This document shows, one piece after another, positions 1 to 14,100 of a DNA stretch of 64,000 bases. How positions within the stretch are numbered: position 1 is the first letter of the stretch; every line of letters begins with the position of its first letter. The position numbers and the translations under genes were made by a program. Under the pieces are notes generated by a model. It was not told the DNA's origin and did not search any database. It saw nothing but the letters and a program-made list of their open reading frames with translations. Where the stretch lies: positions 10,788,001 through 10,852,000 of the forward strand of contig NC_045130.1 of the NCBI RefSeq assembly GCF_007655135.1, written 5' to 3'. The DNA comes from Punica granatum. Its lineage: Eukaryota > Streptophyta > Magnoliopsida > Myrtales > Lythraceae.

Positions 1-2296
1 CGGAAAAAAAAGGAGGTTTTCTTTTATTTTGAACTTCGCAGAATGTTCCTTTCCCATCTCTGAGGGAGGGGGTGGCGGTGAGTGCTCCCCATTAATTAAT
101 TATAATTAATTTCTCCCTCGACTTGGGGTGGCATAATTTTTTTTTTTAAAAAAAAAGGAAAATGGTATTTTTCTACTAAAATGGAAGTTTAATGCAGAAA
201 ATTTATTGGTCGGTTATCGACTATTACGTACACAGTAAGCGATTTATGGCCGTGCAACACGATAATGTGGCAATCTTCTTTATGATGATGATGAAACGCA
301 TGGCGATTTGAGAATTAACGGATGGGGGATTAGCTTATATCGAATCCAAGCTATGAGATAACGAGTCTAGCCATCTTATATAATCCAAGGTTTTCTCATT
401 TACATTTCAGTTCACTCGATTCTCAGCAAATTCACAAGTCCACGACTTGTTCGAATCAAGCCTATTCAGATTGAACTATGTATTGGGCAGTTCTCGAGCT
501 GGAAATATGTCCTATGCCGTCGAATGACACAGTTACGTCTTTCAGCGTATGTTGCCTCTAGATCAGGGCATCATGCTAAGGAAAGATAAAATTAGTTGGG
601 AAAATATGGAGAGCAACTGAAATAATATAATTCAGAAATATGTTATAGGCTATAGCGAAATAGAACCAAAACATATGAATAAAGTATGACATTAATAAAG
701 AGAGCGTAGCAAAGTGACGTAGTCCTCGTTTAGTGATCAAAAGATTTCAAGTTCGATATTTAGAATTTACGTTTTATTATATTAAGCTCATGGATTTTTC
801 CTATAATCGAAAGTATGACGATGTAACAAGAAATACTAATACAAACGCTCTAAAACAAAATCGGACAGCCGGGTTCATCGTAACTTATACGTAGCCGAGT
901 GACTCGATTGAAGTCTGCATTGGATGGGGTTCAAATATGTAAAAAATGTGGGTCATTTGTTTAGTTATTTATTATAGGCCTCTAACATTGCAATATTTTA
1001 CTCATGTCATTTCCAAGATGACGCGCCCCAACACTTCCTAACTTTGAGACACATTATCCGCAGTTTCACTCACTTGACAGCAGCAGAGAATTCGAGAGAG
1101 TTTGATTTCAGAGTTAAAGGAATTTTGATTTTGATTTTAATTTTGATTTTGATTGTGGAAAAGGACAAATGAGATTGTATTATAAATTTGACTTGCGAAA
1201 TGTGTGTTTTTATTGTATAGTGGGTAGAGTTAAAACCAAAATCATGATTCTAAAATTTGATCATGAAACCAAACGGGCCCTTCGAGTCTCGGGATTTGCT
1301 TTCTGATCAAGTAAAAGTGCAAAGAGGGTTCACGTTCTGACATCACTTTCGTTTTAGGATCAAGAGGTTTGGATTTGATTTTTCACTTTCTTTTTCTATT
1401 ATAAGATAGCCTTATGATTTAATATAAAGATAGCGATAACTAAATATAATGAGTATGAAAGTCTCATTAACAAGAATCGAACCTAAGATCTCATGGTTTG
1501 AAATTCCTAGTTCTCCTTCATGCACACAAATGTTGTCCTCAACTGTTCGATGGGTTTATACGGATTCGGTCATCCTCAAGTTGTTCGAATCAAACCTCTT
1601 GACCAAATTTGACTTATGTTCCATTGTTTTTTTTTTCCTTCCCTTCCTGATGAACAAACTGGACCGAGGCCCGAAGAAAAATATAAAAAGATGAAATCAA
1701 ATATTGCAAGATCGGATAAGAAAGACCCAACTAAATCGGCAAAGCCGCTTTAATGCCTAACGGAATCCACCTCGAAGAAGTGTGATCCTGACGATATGTG
1801 CATACTTCATCATGGCATCCAATCAACACAAGGATAGTGCCTTTCCCTATTATGTGCGACTGACCTCCACTCACCAATCTTTTAAATCAATTCTCGGATG
1901 TGGCCTTTACCCAGCTTCTTAATTAATAGTAGACGCACGACCGAAATTTTCAATTATAATAGATTTAAATGAAAACATTAATTGATGGAAAATAAATTTT
2001 CAAAGAGAGAAAAAAAAAGAGGAGGTGATGGGCGGCAAAAAAAGGCATAGAGAGTGGAAAAGAAAGAGAGGAAAAAAATAATCAAAAGAGAATGCAGTGA
2101 AGTGGTATACGTTCTCATCTGATAAATAAGAGATTCCAAGTTTAATAACTAGTGTGCGTTACGAAAATTATCGGCACGCCTTTAATTTTAAGAAAATTTT
2201 GCATTTTTGTTATTTAAAATTAATTTGTCACCATATTCTCAATCATGAATACTACTACATTAGATGGGCATGCATCAATCCTCTTGGATTAGTTCC
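1..2296. other. Intergenic, no gene seen
   Basis: AT-rich DNA. Open frames are short and carry no recognisable domain. A MITE-like segment lies at about 1085-1285 (listed separately). Around 1465-1500 a reversed tRNA-B-box-like string (aatcgaacctaag) suggests a degraded SINE. Purine-rich sequence at 2005-2095 is simple-sequence in character. Confidence 0.6.
1085..1285 (-). mobile_element. MITE copy, GTTTG-terminus family
   Basis: Read on the minus strand this segment opens with a CCGTTTGGTTT-type end, runs through a short 'aactctacccactatacaa' core and an ATTTTGATTTTAATTTTG repeat, and ends with a 'aatcaaactctc' inverse terminus. The same order is seen at 36465-36746 and 62508-62698. No transposase is present. 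The superfamily cannot be fixed because I could not define a clean target duplication. Confidence 0.55.
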
Positions 2297-2830
2297 TGTT
2301 GAGATATATTTTCTCATATGGAAAAATTAAGGAAGAAATCATAAACTTATATGAGACTTGGATCCAGTAACCTATCAGTTTAAGTTTTTGTATTGCAGAT
2401 GGGCTTAAGTCCGTGTAGGCCCAAGAAAAATTTTAACATGGTATCAGAACGGGTTATGCTTTCGCATGCTCGAGTGGGCTCACTCCATGTTAGGTCTAAT
2501 GTCTCTCTGTGTTTGGCACGTGTGTGGCTAGGTACAACTTCGAGGCAACCAAAAAATACGCCTCATATTAGTCAAGCTCAAATGTGAAACTCGTAGTAAT
2601 TAGTTTGGTTTGTCCCATGGTCAGTTATGGAGGGCGGGTGTTTAAGTCCATGTGGCACATCCTTGACTACACGTTGCTACGTAAGGACGGGTGTTGAGAG
2701 TGATTATCCCACACGGAAAACTTAAAAAGAAATCCAGGGATTTATAAGAGATTATATATCGCAATCTAATGGCTCGAGCTTTTTGATTAGAAATGAGCCT
2801 GACAACTTATAGGCCTAGTGAAATTTTACT
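2297..2830 (+). mobile_element. TRIM (miniature LTR retroelement), copy 1
   Basis: LTR 1 is 2297-2438, starting TGTTGAGA and ending TTTTAACA. It is followed without a gap by TGGTATCAGAAC (2439-2450), a match to the initiator tRNA-Met primer-binding site used by many plant LTR elements. The second LTR is about 2692-2830, starting TGTTGAGAG and ending AATTTTACT. The interior is about 250 bp and has no protein coding, which is the definition of a TRIM. The flanks GTTCC (2292-2296) and GTTCT (2831-2835) look like a one-mismatch target duplication. LTR divergence is considerable, so the insertion is old. Confidence 0.8.
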
Positions 2831-5081
2831 GTTCTCTTGCATTATTGTTAGAGATATCAATTAATACCTCGAGTAATCAACGACCGTGACCAGCTAATAC
2901 TACAACTGCGGTTCATCAGGCTCACATTGATCAAGAGAGAAATAAGTCGATGTAATGAAAGAACAGATGAGATACAATGTATATAATTATTTCTATTATC
3001 AGAAGAAAATTACCGAAACTATACGGCACGTCGACGTGGATCTTATCGAGAGAGGGGATCCAAGAGATCAAATGAAGTAGGGATTGTGCACGAGTCACAT
3101 GGCATGTTGCCATGATGATGGAACATAGCTGATTTATTAACTAACAATTGATAGCTCCAAGATGAGAGTCACATTGGTCCACTCGCATGCCCCAAGCCAT
3201 CAATAAAGAAAGAGTTTGTCCCTCACCTTTGCTTTGCTTTGCTTTACGTGTGAATAATTAGGAATCATGCATGCAACTCCCTTTTCGTGCCCTCTTCTTT
3301 TGATTGATGGCAGTGAATGAGTCGCATCATGCTTTGCCATGACGAGACCGACTAATTTCGAGAAAATTATTTTAGTCGACGACTTTCATCAGTTTTGTAT
3401 CAATAACGATGACAGGATTCCATTTGATCGTATCAGGGTGGCCAATTTTTAAACGCAACTATATGAATGTTCTGGGACTAGCTAACAGTAATAACGCACA
3501 TGGCAAAGGAATAGAATCGGAATGTAATAAAACCGGGACCTATTATCAGTGGGATTCTCTTGCACCATCCGTTCCATTGATTGGGCTTCTCTTGATCAAG
3601 TCAATCTTATGAAAATCTTTAAAAATTCTAGCATTTATTTAGTTATCAATTCGGCCAAATTTAGGAGTAAAATTGGAGGATTTCTATCAAAGGATGTATA
3701 GGTCAGTGCCGCATTTACCAGATAACCGAGAGAAAATTTGGAGGATTTCTTCTTCTGATATACTATCTATAAGCCTTAGCCATGAAAGTCATGAATAATA
3801 TAGTTATTGTTTTTTGTAGGAATGATTATTTGCCTATATTTGTGTGGAGAAGTGAGTAGAATCTTTTTAAAAATATATGTATATATATATAAATGACCAG
3901 AATCACCAGATTTTTAAAGTGAATAAATAAAATAATCCTTAAAAATAAATTGGATAAAATGCAATAACCTCCCTTAATGTTTGGAGAAATAACACTTAAT
4001 CCTATTTGTTGATAAAATATGCACTTAGTCCCATTTGACTTAGTTGATCAAATTATCATTTTTGTGAGAATGCTTATTAGGGTATTTAACTATGAGTTCT
4101 TTTCTTTTTTAGTCCATATATATATTTTTACTAAATAATGTTTTCACATTATATAAAATGCGATACACGATCTTTATCATTTTTATATTTAATTTTTACT
4201 AAAAAAATAAATATAATTAAAAAAAGCTTCAATCGGATAGGATAAATAAAGAGAAGGAAGGGGGTGGCCCGTTGTCAGGCACTAGGGATGAAAGAAGAGG
4301 TGAAAACGAGACCCGACCTAACCCGACCCTAAAACCTAATACCCAATTTCAATTTCTGACAATTTCATACCTTGATCCGATTTTAGGGTTTCTGAAAAAA
4401 TCCGATAGGGACCGACCCTAACCAATTTTAAATTTCAAAATAAATTTAAGGTTTTTAAATATCTAAATTCGTTATATGTGACTTTGAATTTTGTAAATGA
4501 AATTAGTTTCTGTTTTGGCAAGTATTACACTCAATGTAATTTGAATTTGCTTCATTTAATGACCACCACCAGGGAAACGTTACTGGAGGCCTTTTTCCTC
4601 CCTTTTAACCAGTTTATTTTTTATTTTATTTTTATTTTTAAAACTTTTTATTTCTAAAATTTTAAAAATATATTTAAAAAAGCCTTATAAAAATATTCTA
4701 TGTAACGTGGCTGCTTTATTTAGGAAAAAGTAAATGTAAAGTCTTGAAAAGAAAAATTAATACGTTATGAACTCAATTGATGTTTTTTCTTAAAATAATA
4801 GTTTGATCAAATAAGTCAAATAGAACTGAGTGTTTATTTTTTCAACAAATGAGGCTGAGTGTCATTTTCTCAAAACTCAAAGGAGGTTAATGCACTATAC
4901 CCAAATAAGCTTGAGGATAGGAATTCTTCCTATGATATCTCTTATAATTAAAAGTAGTCTGAATAAATCAATCCGAATTGAGTTAGGTGATTCAAAATCT
5001 CTTCTTTCTAAATAATTGCTTAGATTTAAGTCTTGTGTAAATTTTTTTTTAAAAAAAAATGTCACGTTGTGTACACCGGCA

Positions 5082-5113
<32 letters not shown>

Positions 5114-8100
5114 ATGGATATGTTGGGGTTGACTGGATAATGGTGTAAAGAGAGAGAAGTGGAGTAAGTGAGGAAAAGGTGTCATCACTTTCAGGTGGCG
5201 ACACGAAAAAACTTGATATAAAAGATGGTGTCGGGTGTGGGGCTTTCGTATCTTTACCAGACATACATATATTGCCTACTCTGGGTTTCTGTTCCACTCA
5301 TTTAAGCGCTAGCTGCTGTAGCTATCGTTCCAATTAGATTCAATTAATCACAATACACAAGAATTTCTCTTTTTTTCTTTTGCCTTTTCTGATAATTGGA
5401 GATTGACGTACACGTTTGATTGGATTAATTTGATTCGACGGATTTCCTCGATGACTAATCCACTTTTCACAATTATATTTTCGAGGAGAAAATTCAATTT
5501 GGCAACGTTTTCTATCTCATGTCCTGTTTATCACATGATATTGGCACAATTAAAAGATCTATTGAGGTATGTCTAATTGGCGTGTAATTATGCGGATGAT
5601 ATACTACATAGCAGATGCAACTGAGATATAAGCAATTATTTGGTGAGTATTACTTATTCGTTTGGATGAATAGTATCCAATAAAAAATGTATGTATGAGT
5701 AAGTATTTGGTGGGTATATTACTCTTTACTCATTTACTTAGAAAAATATTTTGATTGGTTGTTATTCATTTATAGTGAAATAGTAGTACTGTCATAATAT
5801 TTAGTCGGTAGATATATAAGATGCTTTTTCAATGTGCACCGTGACGCTTGGAAGTTCAATAGATCCTAACTAATTTAAAAACCCTCCACCTTATATATAA
5901 GATAATTTGCTGGAACTATTTTTTATTACCATGGGTGCTCGTGGAACTGGGGGTAAAAATGATGTCAGCTTGCTTCATAATTAATGATAGGGATCAGAAG
6001 CACACTAGCGCAATTTTTTTTATTAAAATGTCTATATCTATATCTATTATCTATCGGGTGATGTTATCGCCATTCGCATCCAAAGACAATCGTGATGGTT
6101 ATTTTAATTATGGCCATCGGATCCCATACACAATTTAGTAAAAGAAGAGTTTTTTAATCTTCTTTTTCTAATGATATTATTAAATTATTTTTTTATAATT
6201 ATAGATTTGAACAATATCAATTATTAAAATACGCCCTTATCCAAAAAATAAAATAAAATATGCAGGCATTAAAATCTCTACGCATGGCCATTCATCTAGT
6301 TTTTGATAATTTGAGAAGAGATAAGTTTACTAATAAATTGAGCATTAAACAATTAATTCGACATCTTGAAATAGTTGTTTAAATAATAAGACTTAATCCA
6401 TGTTACGTTTAAGGTCCTTTCATATGATCAGTACCATTAAAATCCACGAAGTTTATATTAACCAGCGTTAATCCACATATATTGCACGTGAGAGGCTGAG
6501 AGCTCATCTTTCATATAAGAATATAGAAAATTAATATAGTATAGAGGCAACTAACAAGAGAAGTCAATAGTTAATATATAGATTGCCAAAAAAACCAATT
6601 TTATAATGTAAAAACTATTTCTATAAAATTCAAATAAAGATAATATATTTTTTCAAATTTTTTCCAGTAAATTTTTTCTATGCGAACCTTGGTATCTGGA
6701 AGTCCAATTGGACTCGACTAATCCAGTTGAGCCAGGTCAGTCCACTGAAAAGTAAAGTTCTAATAGCGTTAATTTTCTGCATTCATAAGGACTTGAAGCT
6801 GGGACATTACTTTAGCGGATCAAGCGCATAACTGCTTGAATCAACCCATGTCAGTATATCTTTTCAAAATTTGAAAAAAGCAAAATCTATCTACATCCAT
6901 GAAATATTGAAATTTAATAAAAGAAGTAATGTAAGTTTTGGAATGCTTAATTCAATTAGCCACTCGTAAAAGATAATAATGTTAGTCACTTACCAAAAAA
7001 ATTATCATCTAATATCTAAAAAACATCATTCAATTAAATAGTCATATTTAATTGAAAAACCATTAAATTGAAGGGTCATAGGGTCATGTTTTAGAATAAT
7101 TGATGTTTTGCACGGATTTACCTTTTAATGCAAATTAAGGCAACAATACTTTTTAAACAATATCTTGATTTCGTGATTTTGATCTTATATATTATCGTCT
7201 TTTCATTCTCCTAATAACTTTTATAAAGCCAAAAAAAAATGTACAATGAATTGTAAGGGTAAATAATATTTTATTCAAATAAAGATATTAGTCTATTCAT
7301 GCAAATTTTTGTTTCATTTTGCATTAGTAATTTTTCTTAAGTAAGTTGATTTACAAAATTTCAAATTATTATTTTCTCATTTTATTCCTTCGAAGTTTTA
7401 AAGAAAATATTGTATATAACAAAAAAAATCTTAAAATAATATTTTAGCCTTCAGAAATATATATTTTTTAAATCATCGATACTAGTACTAATATTTCATA
7501 CTATTTTCATACGCATTAACCACTAATAATAATTATTATAGATTTTAGATAATAATATTGTATATATGAATAATAAAATTTTATATTATGTTTGTCGTCA
7601 TATATTCAAATTAATTTACATTTTTATTTCTAATAATATGCCTCATTAAACATACAATTTTCCTTGGCTTATGTATATATTATATTAGATTATTAAAGGG
7701 AGGTTACGAAAATGTTCATATACATTGAATGAGTGGTATTGCTAAGTAATTATGAGGTGTCCACATATATCATAATAATATATAAAAGCTGAAGCGTGAC
7801 GTTGTAAAGTCCTCATATATTTGAAAATAAGAACCATCATCTCTTCATTCAAGTGATTTTTTTCACTTTTATTAAACCCTCAACTTTTCATTCAAATGGC
7901 TTTTCCACTTCTGTTATATGAATTATATCTCTCTCTCTCTCTCTTTATGTTCCATTTGATGTTTAGTCGTTCAAGCATCCAGGATATTTGTATAATACCA
8001 AAGAAATAAAAAAATTTATTGAGAAAGGAAAAACTTTCTAGGAAAGTTTTTTGAATAATTTAAATCATGCATGTAACGAAATCCTTTAAATAGGTTCTTT

Positions 8101-11100
8101 CAAACACATATTATTTAACTTTTTCAATTTACTTATGTTCAGTCATCACCATTTTTCCCAATACATATTATTTAACCTTTTCGATTCACTCATTATATAC
8201 AGCCATTACCACTTAATCATGCAACTTTTTCTTATTGATGTACATATGTGTTAAAGTAATATGTGATTTTCTTTTCCTCACATCAATGACATACATTGCT
8301 ACGTTAATGTTTATCTCATCGTAATCCTCAGAATTTTTACCACTTTATTCAACTTGGGGGCGACTATAGTTAATTTTAAAAATTAGACGATCACCAGATA
8401 TCTGATGGGGGCCCAATGACGAAACCCTGAAAATGGGCTGAAGCCCAACTAAGCCCAATCAGACCGACATCAACCAACATCAAAATTGAAATAAGGCTTC
8501 GATGTAAAGCAGTAAAAATTTTATTATCCGTAACATTGCCCTTTGGACCTCCTTTTTTAACGTTAGAGGCCCTATAGACATCTCTTCCATTCCCCACACC
8601 GTCTTTGATCGGGAAGGAGAGATGTAATATGGACAATAACGATTTGTTTTCAATTCCAGTTATATCCATTAAAAAGAAGTCAAAAAATTTGAGCATTTAA
8701 ATAGAAACGTGTGAGAATTCACATAATCTAACTATTAAATCGAACCGTCAAATTGTTAATTTCCACGAGAAAGAGGAAAATAAACCATGAAAGGTAAATT
8801 ATACTTGTACTCTAGGGGTTCGAAACCTACTTAACGTATCTCGTGATTTGAATTAATATATACAAAAAAAAGATAAAATTTATCTCAGTCAATAGATTAC
8901 GAAACTTCAAATATCTAAAAACAAAAGGAAAGTAGTACTGGTAAAATCTTTATATGCTTTTAAATATGAAAACAAAAAAAGGCATCATTGTTATGAACAT
9001 TTATAAAGAGAATTTGCAAGAACAAAAATGAGGTAAAAAAAATCACATATATTAGAAAATAAGTCCAAATAGTTCATCCCTTATTTTGATAAATTCATTT
9101 ACCATAAAAATAATTTATTTATTTTAGTTACAACATAGTCTATAAATTTAATATAATGAAATAAAAATCATAATATCTAATAAAGTGGTACAAGTAGTTT
9201 CCTCAAACAATTTATTTTTTCGATTACAATGAGGTCTAAGACCTAGTACAATGAAAAAAAATCATACATAACTAATAACGGGAACATGTAGTCATATGAG
9301 ATATCGAACTCGTGATCGCTAGGTTAATAGGCTAGGACCATTGGGATCATCAGCATGGTCTAAGCCGGCTAGTGACCCCAATTGGGGGTGGGTAGTTAGC
9401 TGTAGCGCCCCACCTCTTTCTTCAATCCAGCTCTCCTTTTTTTTTTAATAGATAAATGATTTTATAGTTACTTTTTTATTTTGTTTTATGTCCCTTATGT
9501 TGCTATCTGTGTAAAATTACTTAGGAAAGTCGTCACGACTATTTTGTTAATTTTTAATGGAATCCCGACGGCGTGCTGTGTAGTGAAAAAAATTTGTGTT
9601 GTATCATGAGATTATTTAAATTTGTGTTGCAGTGTGAAAATTGGAAAAAATCCATATTATACAGTGTTTAAGAAAAAGAGAACTCAATATAAGTCTTGAA
9701 AAATTCAATATTTGTCAAGATTATGTATAAAACATAGAAAATAAAAAATCCAATCACGATAAGATAAATTTTGTATTTTCAACGTTGTCAAGATTCATAT
9801 AGTGTTATATCATGTCTTATGTTAACTAAATACATAAAATTGGAGAACCAAAGAATTTTGCAAAAAACAAATTGTGAGAAAAAGCAAAAAATTGAAGAAC
9901 TTATTTTCAAATATCTAATTGTAAACATATTAAAATAAACTCGCGAGTGTGCGTAAAACTAAAGTATTCTTGTGGTAATAATATATTTTAGAGATAAATC
10001 GATAACAATTTATATGTGGTACCTCCCTATTTACAATGTACCATACATAATATAGTATAGATAAAATAATACAACATATCTACATCTATAATAAAAATAT
10101 AATTTGATTTGCTTTTTGAAAATCACATTATAACAAATGATATCTACAAAAATATAATCTAATTTGTTTTTTTGAAAAGCAACTATGATTTTACATGAAT
10201 GTAGATCTTCTCATAAAATATTTATAATTTTTAAAAATGAAAAAAATCAGTCGCATAAATCTATATTATATGTTTTAAAACAATAAAAAAAATCATTTTT
10301 GAAAAAAAGCTCAAAAACCTGAAAAAAATAACAATCAGTCTCACAAATAACAAATTTATGTTTACATCTTTTAGAAAATTTTTAAAAAATTCTTTTTTTA
10401 AGAAAGCTAAAAAATCGACACTTTTATTTTATTTAAAATGAAAATAAAATAACGCATCGTCATATCTATAAAAATATGATCTAATTTGTTTCTTAAAAAG
10501 TAAATTACGTGATTTCTTTCACTTCTATCTAGATATGTTATATAATATTTATAATTTTAAACATCTATACATTTTTAAAAGATTTCAAGATTTTGTTTAT
10601 TAAAAATCTAAGAAAACAAAGAAAATGTCATTTTAAAATGGAGTGTTCTGAGGCATTTTACTCGGATCTATCATGTTTCTGCTTTCATATATATATATAT
10701 ATATATAGATATATGAAGACAGATATAGATATAGACACAGATGTTTTTGACTTAAAAAAAAAAAACGATCCACAAAAAGGATCAGGAAGATTATAAAACA
10801 ATTATAGTAACGTCAAAATCAAAATTGAATAAACGAGTAAAACAAAGGGATGAAATTAGATATTCTAAGATAATTGACTAAAAGCATATTTCTCCCGATT
10901 ATATATCGCGATATACGATCACATAGAATAGTATAATAATCACTAACCTGAGACCGACGTCGGAGGAGGTAACAGTGAAATTTGAGAAACATCAAATCAA
11001 ACATCGACACATGACCTGAGACGGGGGAATCGGCAGCGGTGGGCTGGTCTGGTCTCTCCGTCGTGTCTCCGCCTGCTGCGACCGAACAATAGGCCGTTGA

Positions 11101-11109
11101 TCGGCACCG
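2831..11109. other. Intergenic, no gene seen; one SINE
   Basis: Very AT-rich. Contains a (GT)n tract at 5094-5113, a TA tract at about 10687-10707, a CT tract near 7930, and one SINE-like repeat at 6691-6853 (separate entry). Scattered open frames up to about 100 codons have no recognisable domain and are not supported as genes. The last 200 bp before 11110 are less AT-rich and presumably hold the promoter and leader of the E3 ligase gene. Confidence 0.55.
6691..6853 (-). mobile_element. SINE-like repeat, copy A
   Basis: On the minus strand a tRNA-like head with a B-box-like 'gcttcaagtcc' is followed by a conserved tail containing 'ggattagtcgagtc' and 'aattggacttcca'. The same arrangement occurs at 50006-50168, in the same orientation. 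Degraded relatives may lie near 29470 and 55400. Confidence 0.55.
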
Positions 11110-14100
11110 ATGGCGGAAGAGGACGAGGTCCTGATAGAAGTGGAGGCCGTACTGTCCGTTTACGGCGACGATTGCCTCGTAATCGACAAATTCCCTCCCC
11201 ACCTTCAAGTACACGTCAAGCCTCGCACGGCCGACGTCTCCTCCCAGCAGGTTATCCCCTCTCATCATCTCTATGCAATTGCTGACCGGTACCTGTCGTT
11301 GCAAATGCACGTCTCCCTAATGGCACAGTACACCGAGAAGGAGCACTGGTTTGAATTTTATCATGAAGTTTTTTGAGGGAATCTCTTTGCTTTTATATGT
11401 TTTTTCACGTACTTTGATGTTCACGAACTGCCTGTCGTGCAATTTGCAGTTCGTGGAAGCTGTTATCGGCATAAGAGCAGGTCCCCAGGTAACTAGCTTT
11501 TCATGAACATATATGTTTTGCTTTGCGCAGAGGGGGGGCTGCACTAAATGCTGTTGCTTGGCGGCTATTTGTGCCGAAATTGGGTATTTGTTTTCAATAT
11601 CTTTGCGGCAAGTTTCTGTTCGCTGTTGGTAGAATAGATATTGAGCGTGCCCATTTTCTGTTCGGTGCTCGGCAATCACGTATATTCAGTTTCAGAAGAC
11701 AGTTTTGGAACTTGTCTACTGGAATTGGCTAGAGTTTAGTATTTAAAATTCGCAGTGTGTTCAGAGTTGGAATCTACTACCAGTAGTTACTGCTGGAATG
11801 GCTATAGAGGCACGGCACTTTCTGGCATCTGATTTGGCCTTTTTATAGAGAAGCTATGTTCAGCAAAAGGGTCGGAAAGACAATCTTGGATTATTTTTCC
11901 GCATTAAGTGGGTTGCTGCTGGGTTTACTGCTAACATGGTTTTGCTTGATCACATCATTCAGATTACTGTTGTTTCAAGTCCTTTGCTTTATTAATATCT
12001 TGATTGATTGTGTTTTCTGATGTACAAGTCGCAGCTGAGAAGTTTCTTGATGTACCTGTCGATTTGAACATGGATTTTATCTGCCTGTCTCTTCAGATTA
12101 TGTTTCTCCTTGGAGTTTGAGATGATTGCCTGTTTTTACAAAAAAAATGATTGAACAACTTTGCAAGGCAAATTTATTACTAAACTACTGGCATTTGCAG
12201 CCATAATTACTTCTAAGGAAGATTTTGGGAAGCCTGAAGGTAGTTACCCACCATGAAGTCTGTCGAAACTGAAAATTTTTAATTATATATATTTGTATCC
12301 TACCTCTTTCTTTTATAAATTTTTCTTGTTTTGGTTCGCTTTTGACCTTACTACGGCTCCTTCTTATTTTCCTTCTGGGACCAAATTTTCAGGGCCACTC
12401 CTGAGTATTATAATGCTGTTATGCAATGGAAACTCAGTTTCACATTAATCTATGCATATGTTTCTGACTGCAGTATCCAGATGAACCGCCTCACGTTGAT
12501 CTTATAGAATGCAAGGGTCTTGACAAACAGAGACAGAAGCATCTTCTAGTCAGCATAGGAGATAGTGCTCAGCAGCTCTCCTCATGTTTAATGCTGGTGG
12601 CACTCTGTGAGGTAAACTGTCAAACTAACTATACAACTTTTTAAGAGGTGGTGATACTGAGATTTATACCACATGCAAAGAGTGATGGATTTAACTATAC
12701 CTCTTTATGTTTTACTCTTTAGTTTGGTGCTCTCTGATCACTTGAAGTGGAAAAGCAACTAAAAGAGGTCCCAAACATCTAGCCCAAGGGCTGGTTTTTC
12801 TGATTTTAGTATGAAAAGCAGGGATTTTTTTTTTTGAAAAATATTATCTATGTTGCTGCAAAGAACTGCTCCTCAACCGAAATTTGTATTTTTGTGCTCG
12901 ATAGTTCGGGCTCTTAGGTTACTCCTTATTCAAATGGTTGCCATTATCAATTTTGGCTGCTAAGATGCTCAGCAAGGAGCTGCCTTGTGTTCTGCTAAGA
13001 TGGTAAATGGGAACTACCTTGTGCCAATTTAAGCAGATAGATGCACTGCTTGGTAAATTTTTGAAAGCATGTGTCACTTCTATAATTAAAAATATCTCGC
13101 AAATTGAATAATCTGATTTTTGCTGAGAAGCAAAAGCCAACTTTTTTATCAGTTTTCGCCACACCTGATCAGCCTACTTTCTGTTGGCTTTTCGTTGAAT
13201 CTAAAGAGGCATTTTTGGTATTTACAATCATATTCCACTTTGGATCAATTCTAAATTGAAGCTGGAGTCCTTTGTTTGATAGCAACTCCAGGAACTTAGA
13301 TCTGAACGGACCACTTTTGATTTGCTTTATGATCAGTTTGGTACAGATTATATAATTATTCGGATGCAGAATTCGATATTTCTTCCATTTGTTGTACTGA
13401 ATGGACCCTCATAAAACATCCTGCATGGTGATTCTTCATCCACAAATAATTGCTTCAGCAACCAAAATTAGTATGGAACCCATGTATGTTTCTTGAAATT
13501 CCCAAACTTCCATATATCCAGAGTCCCATGGTCAACTCTGTTGGTCATTTTTGGCACTGAAGCTCTGCTAGTGGCTGATGGCCTGGGGGCCAACGCTTGC
13601 CTTGGCCTCTTTCAACAAAGCAATGTCTGGCTTTGCCATTGTGCCTATGGCACCCATCAAATCAAGGTTTTTTCATTTTTTTTTTGGTTGTTGTCCATTT
13701 ATTAATTACCTATCGAGAGAGGAAGGTGAATTGCTTTTAAATTTCTTGTGCCTCTGTAATTGATGATAAATTGGATTATGAGAACAGAATTAGTGGATGA
13801 TGTAGAGGAAGCTACCTCATTTAGAGGACTAAGGCACTCATTGAGAGGACTAAGGCAGTGAGCGAATATGGGGATGGCAATATTTTGAATTACCAAGATT
13901 TGTTATGTCTTATTTGAGAATTCCTTTACTTATATGACTTATAAATCTTGTCTCGTGCACACATGCCCATCTTTCATTAGTTTCATCATCTCTCTTGTTA
14001 TAACTGTTCTATGAGCTCTTAGAAGTATTGCTGGGGTGATACTCTTCTTTGAGGATGAGACTGGATATGATACTGTGAATTATGATGATCAATAAAAGTG

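Noticed and set aside
4260..4440. Telomere-like 'acccgaccctaaaaccctaa' strings
   Set aside because: The units are irregular (cctaacccgaccctaaaac) and too few; this is not an interstitial telomeric array.
10819..11310. 163-codon minus-strand frame
   Set aside because: It overlaps the first exon of the E3 ligase in antisense, has no recognisable domain, and its composition follows the opposite-strand coding sequence.
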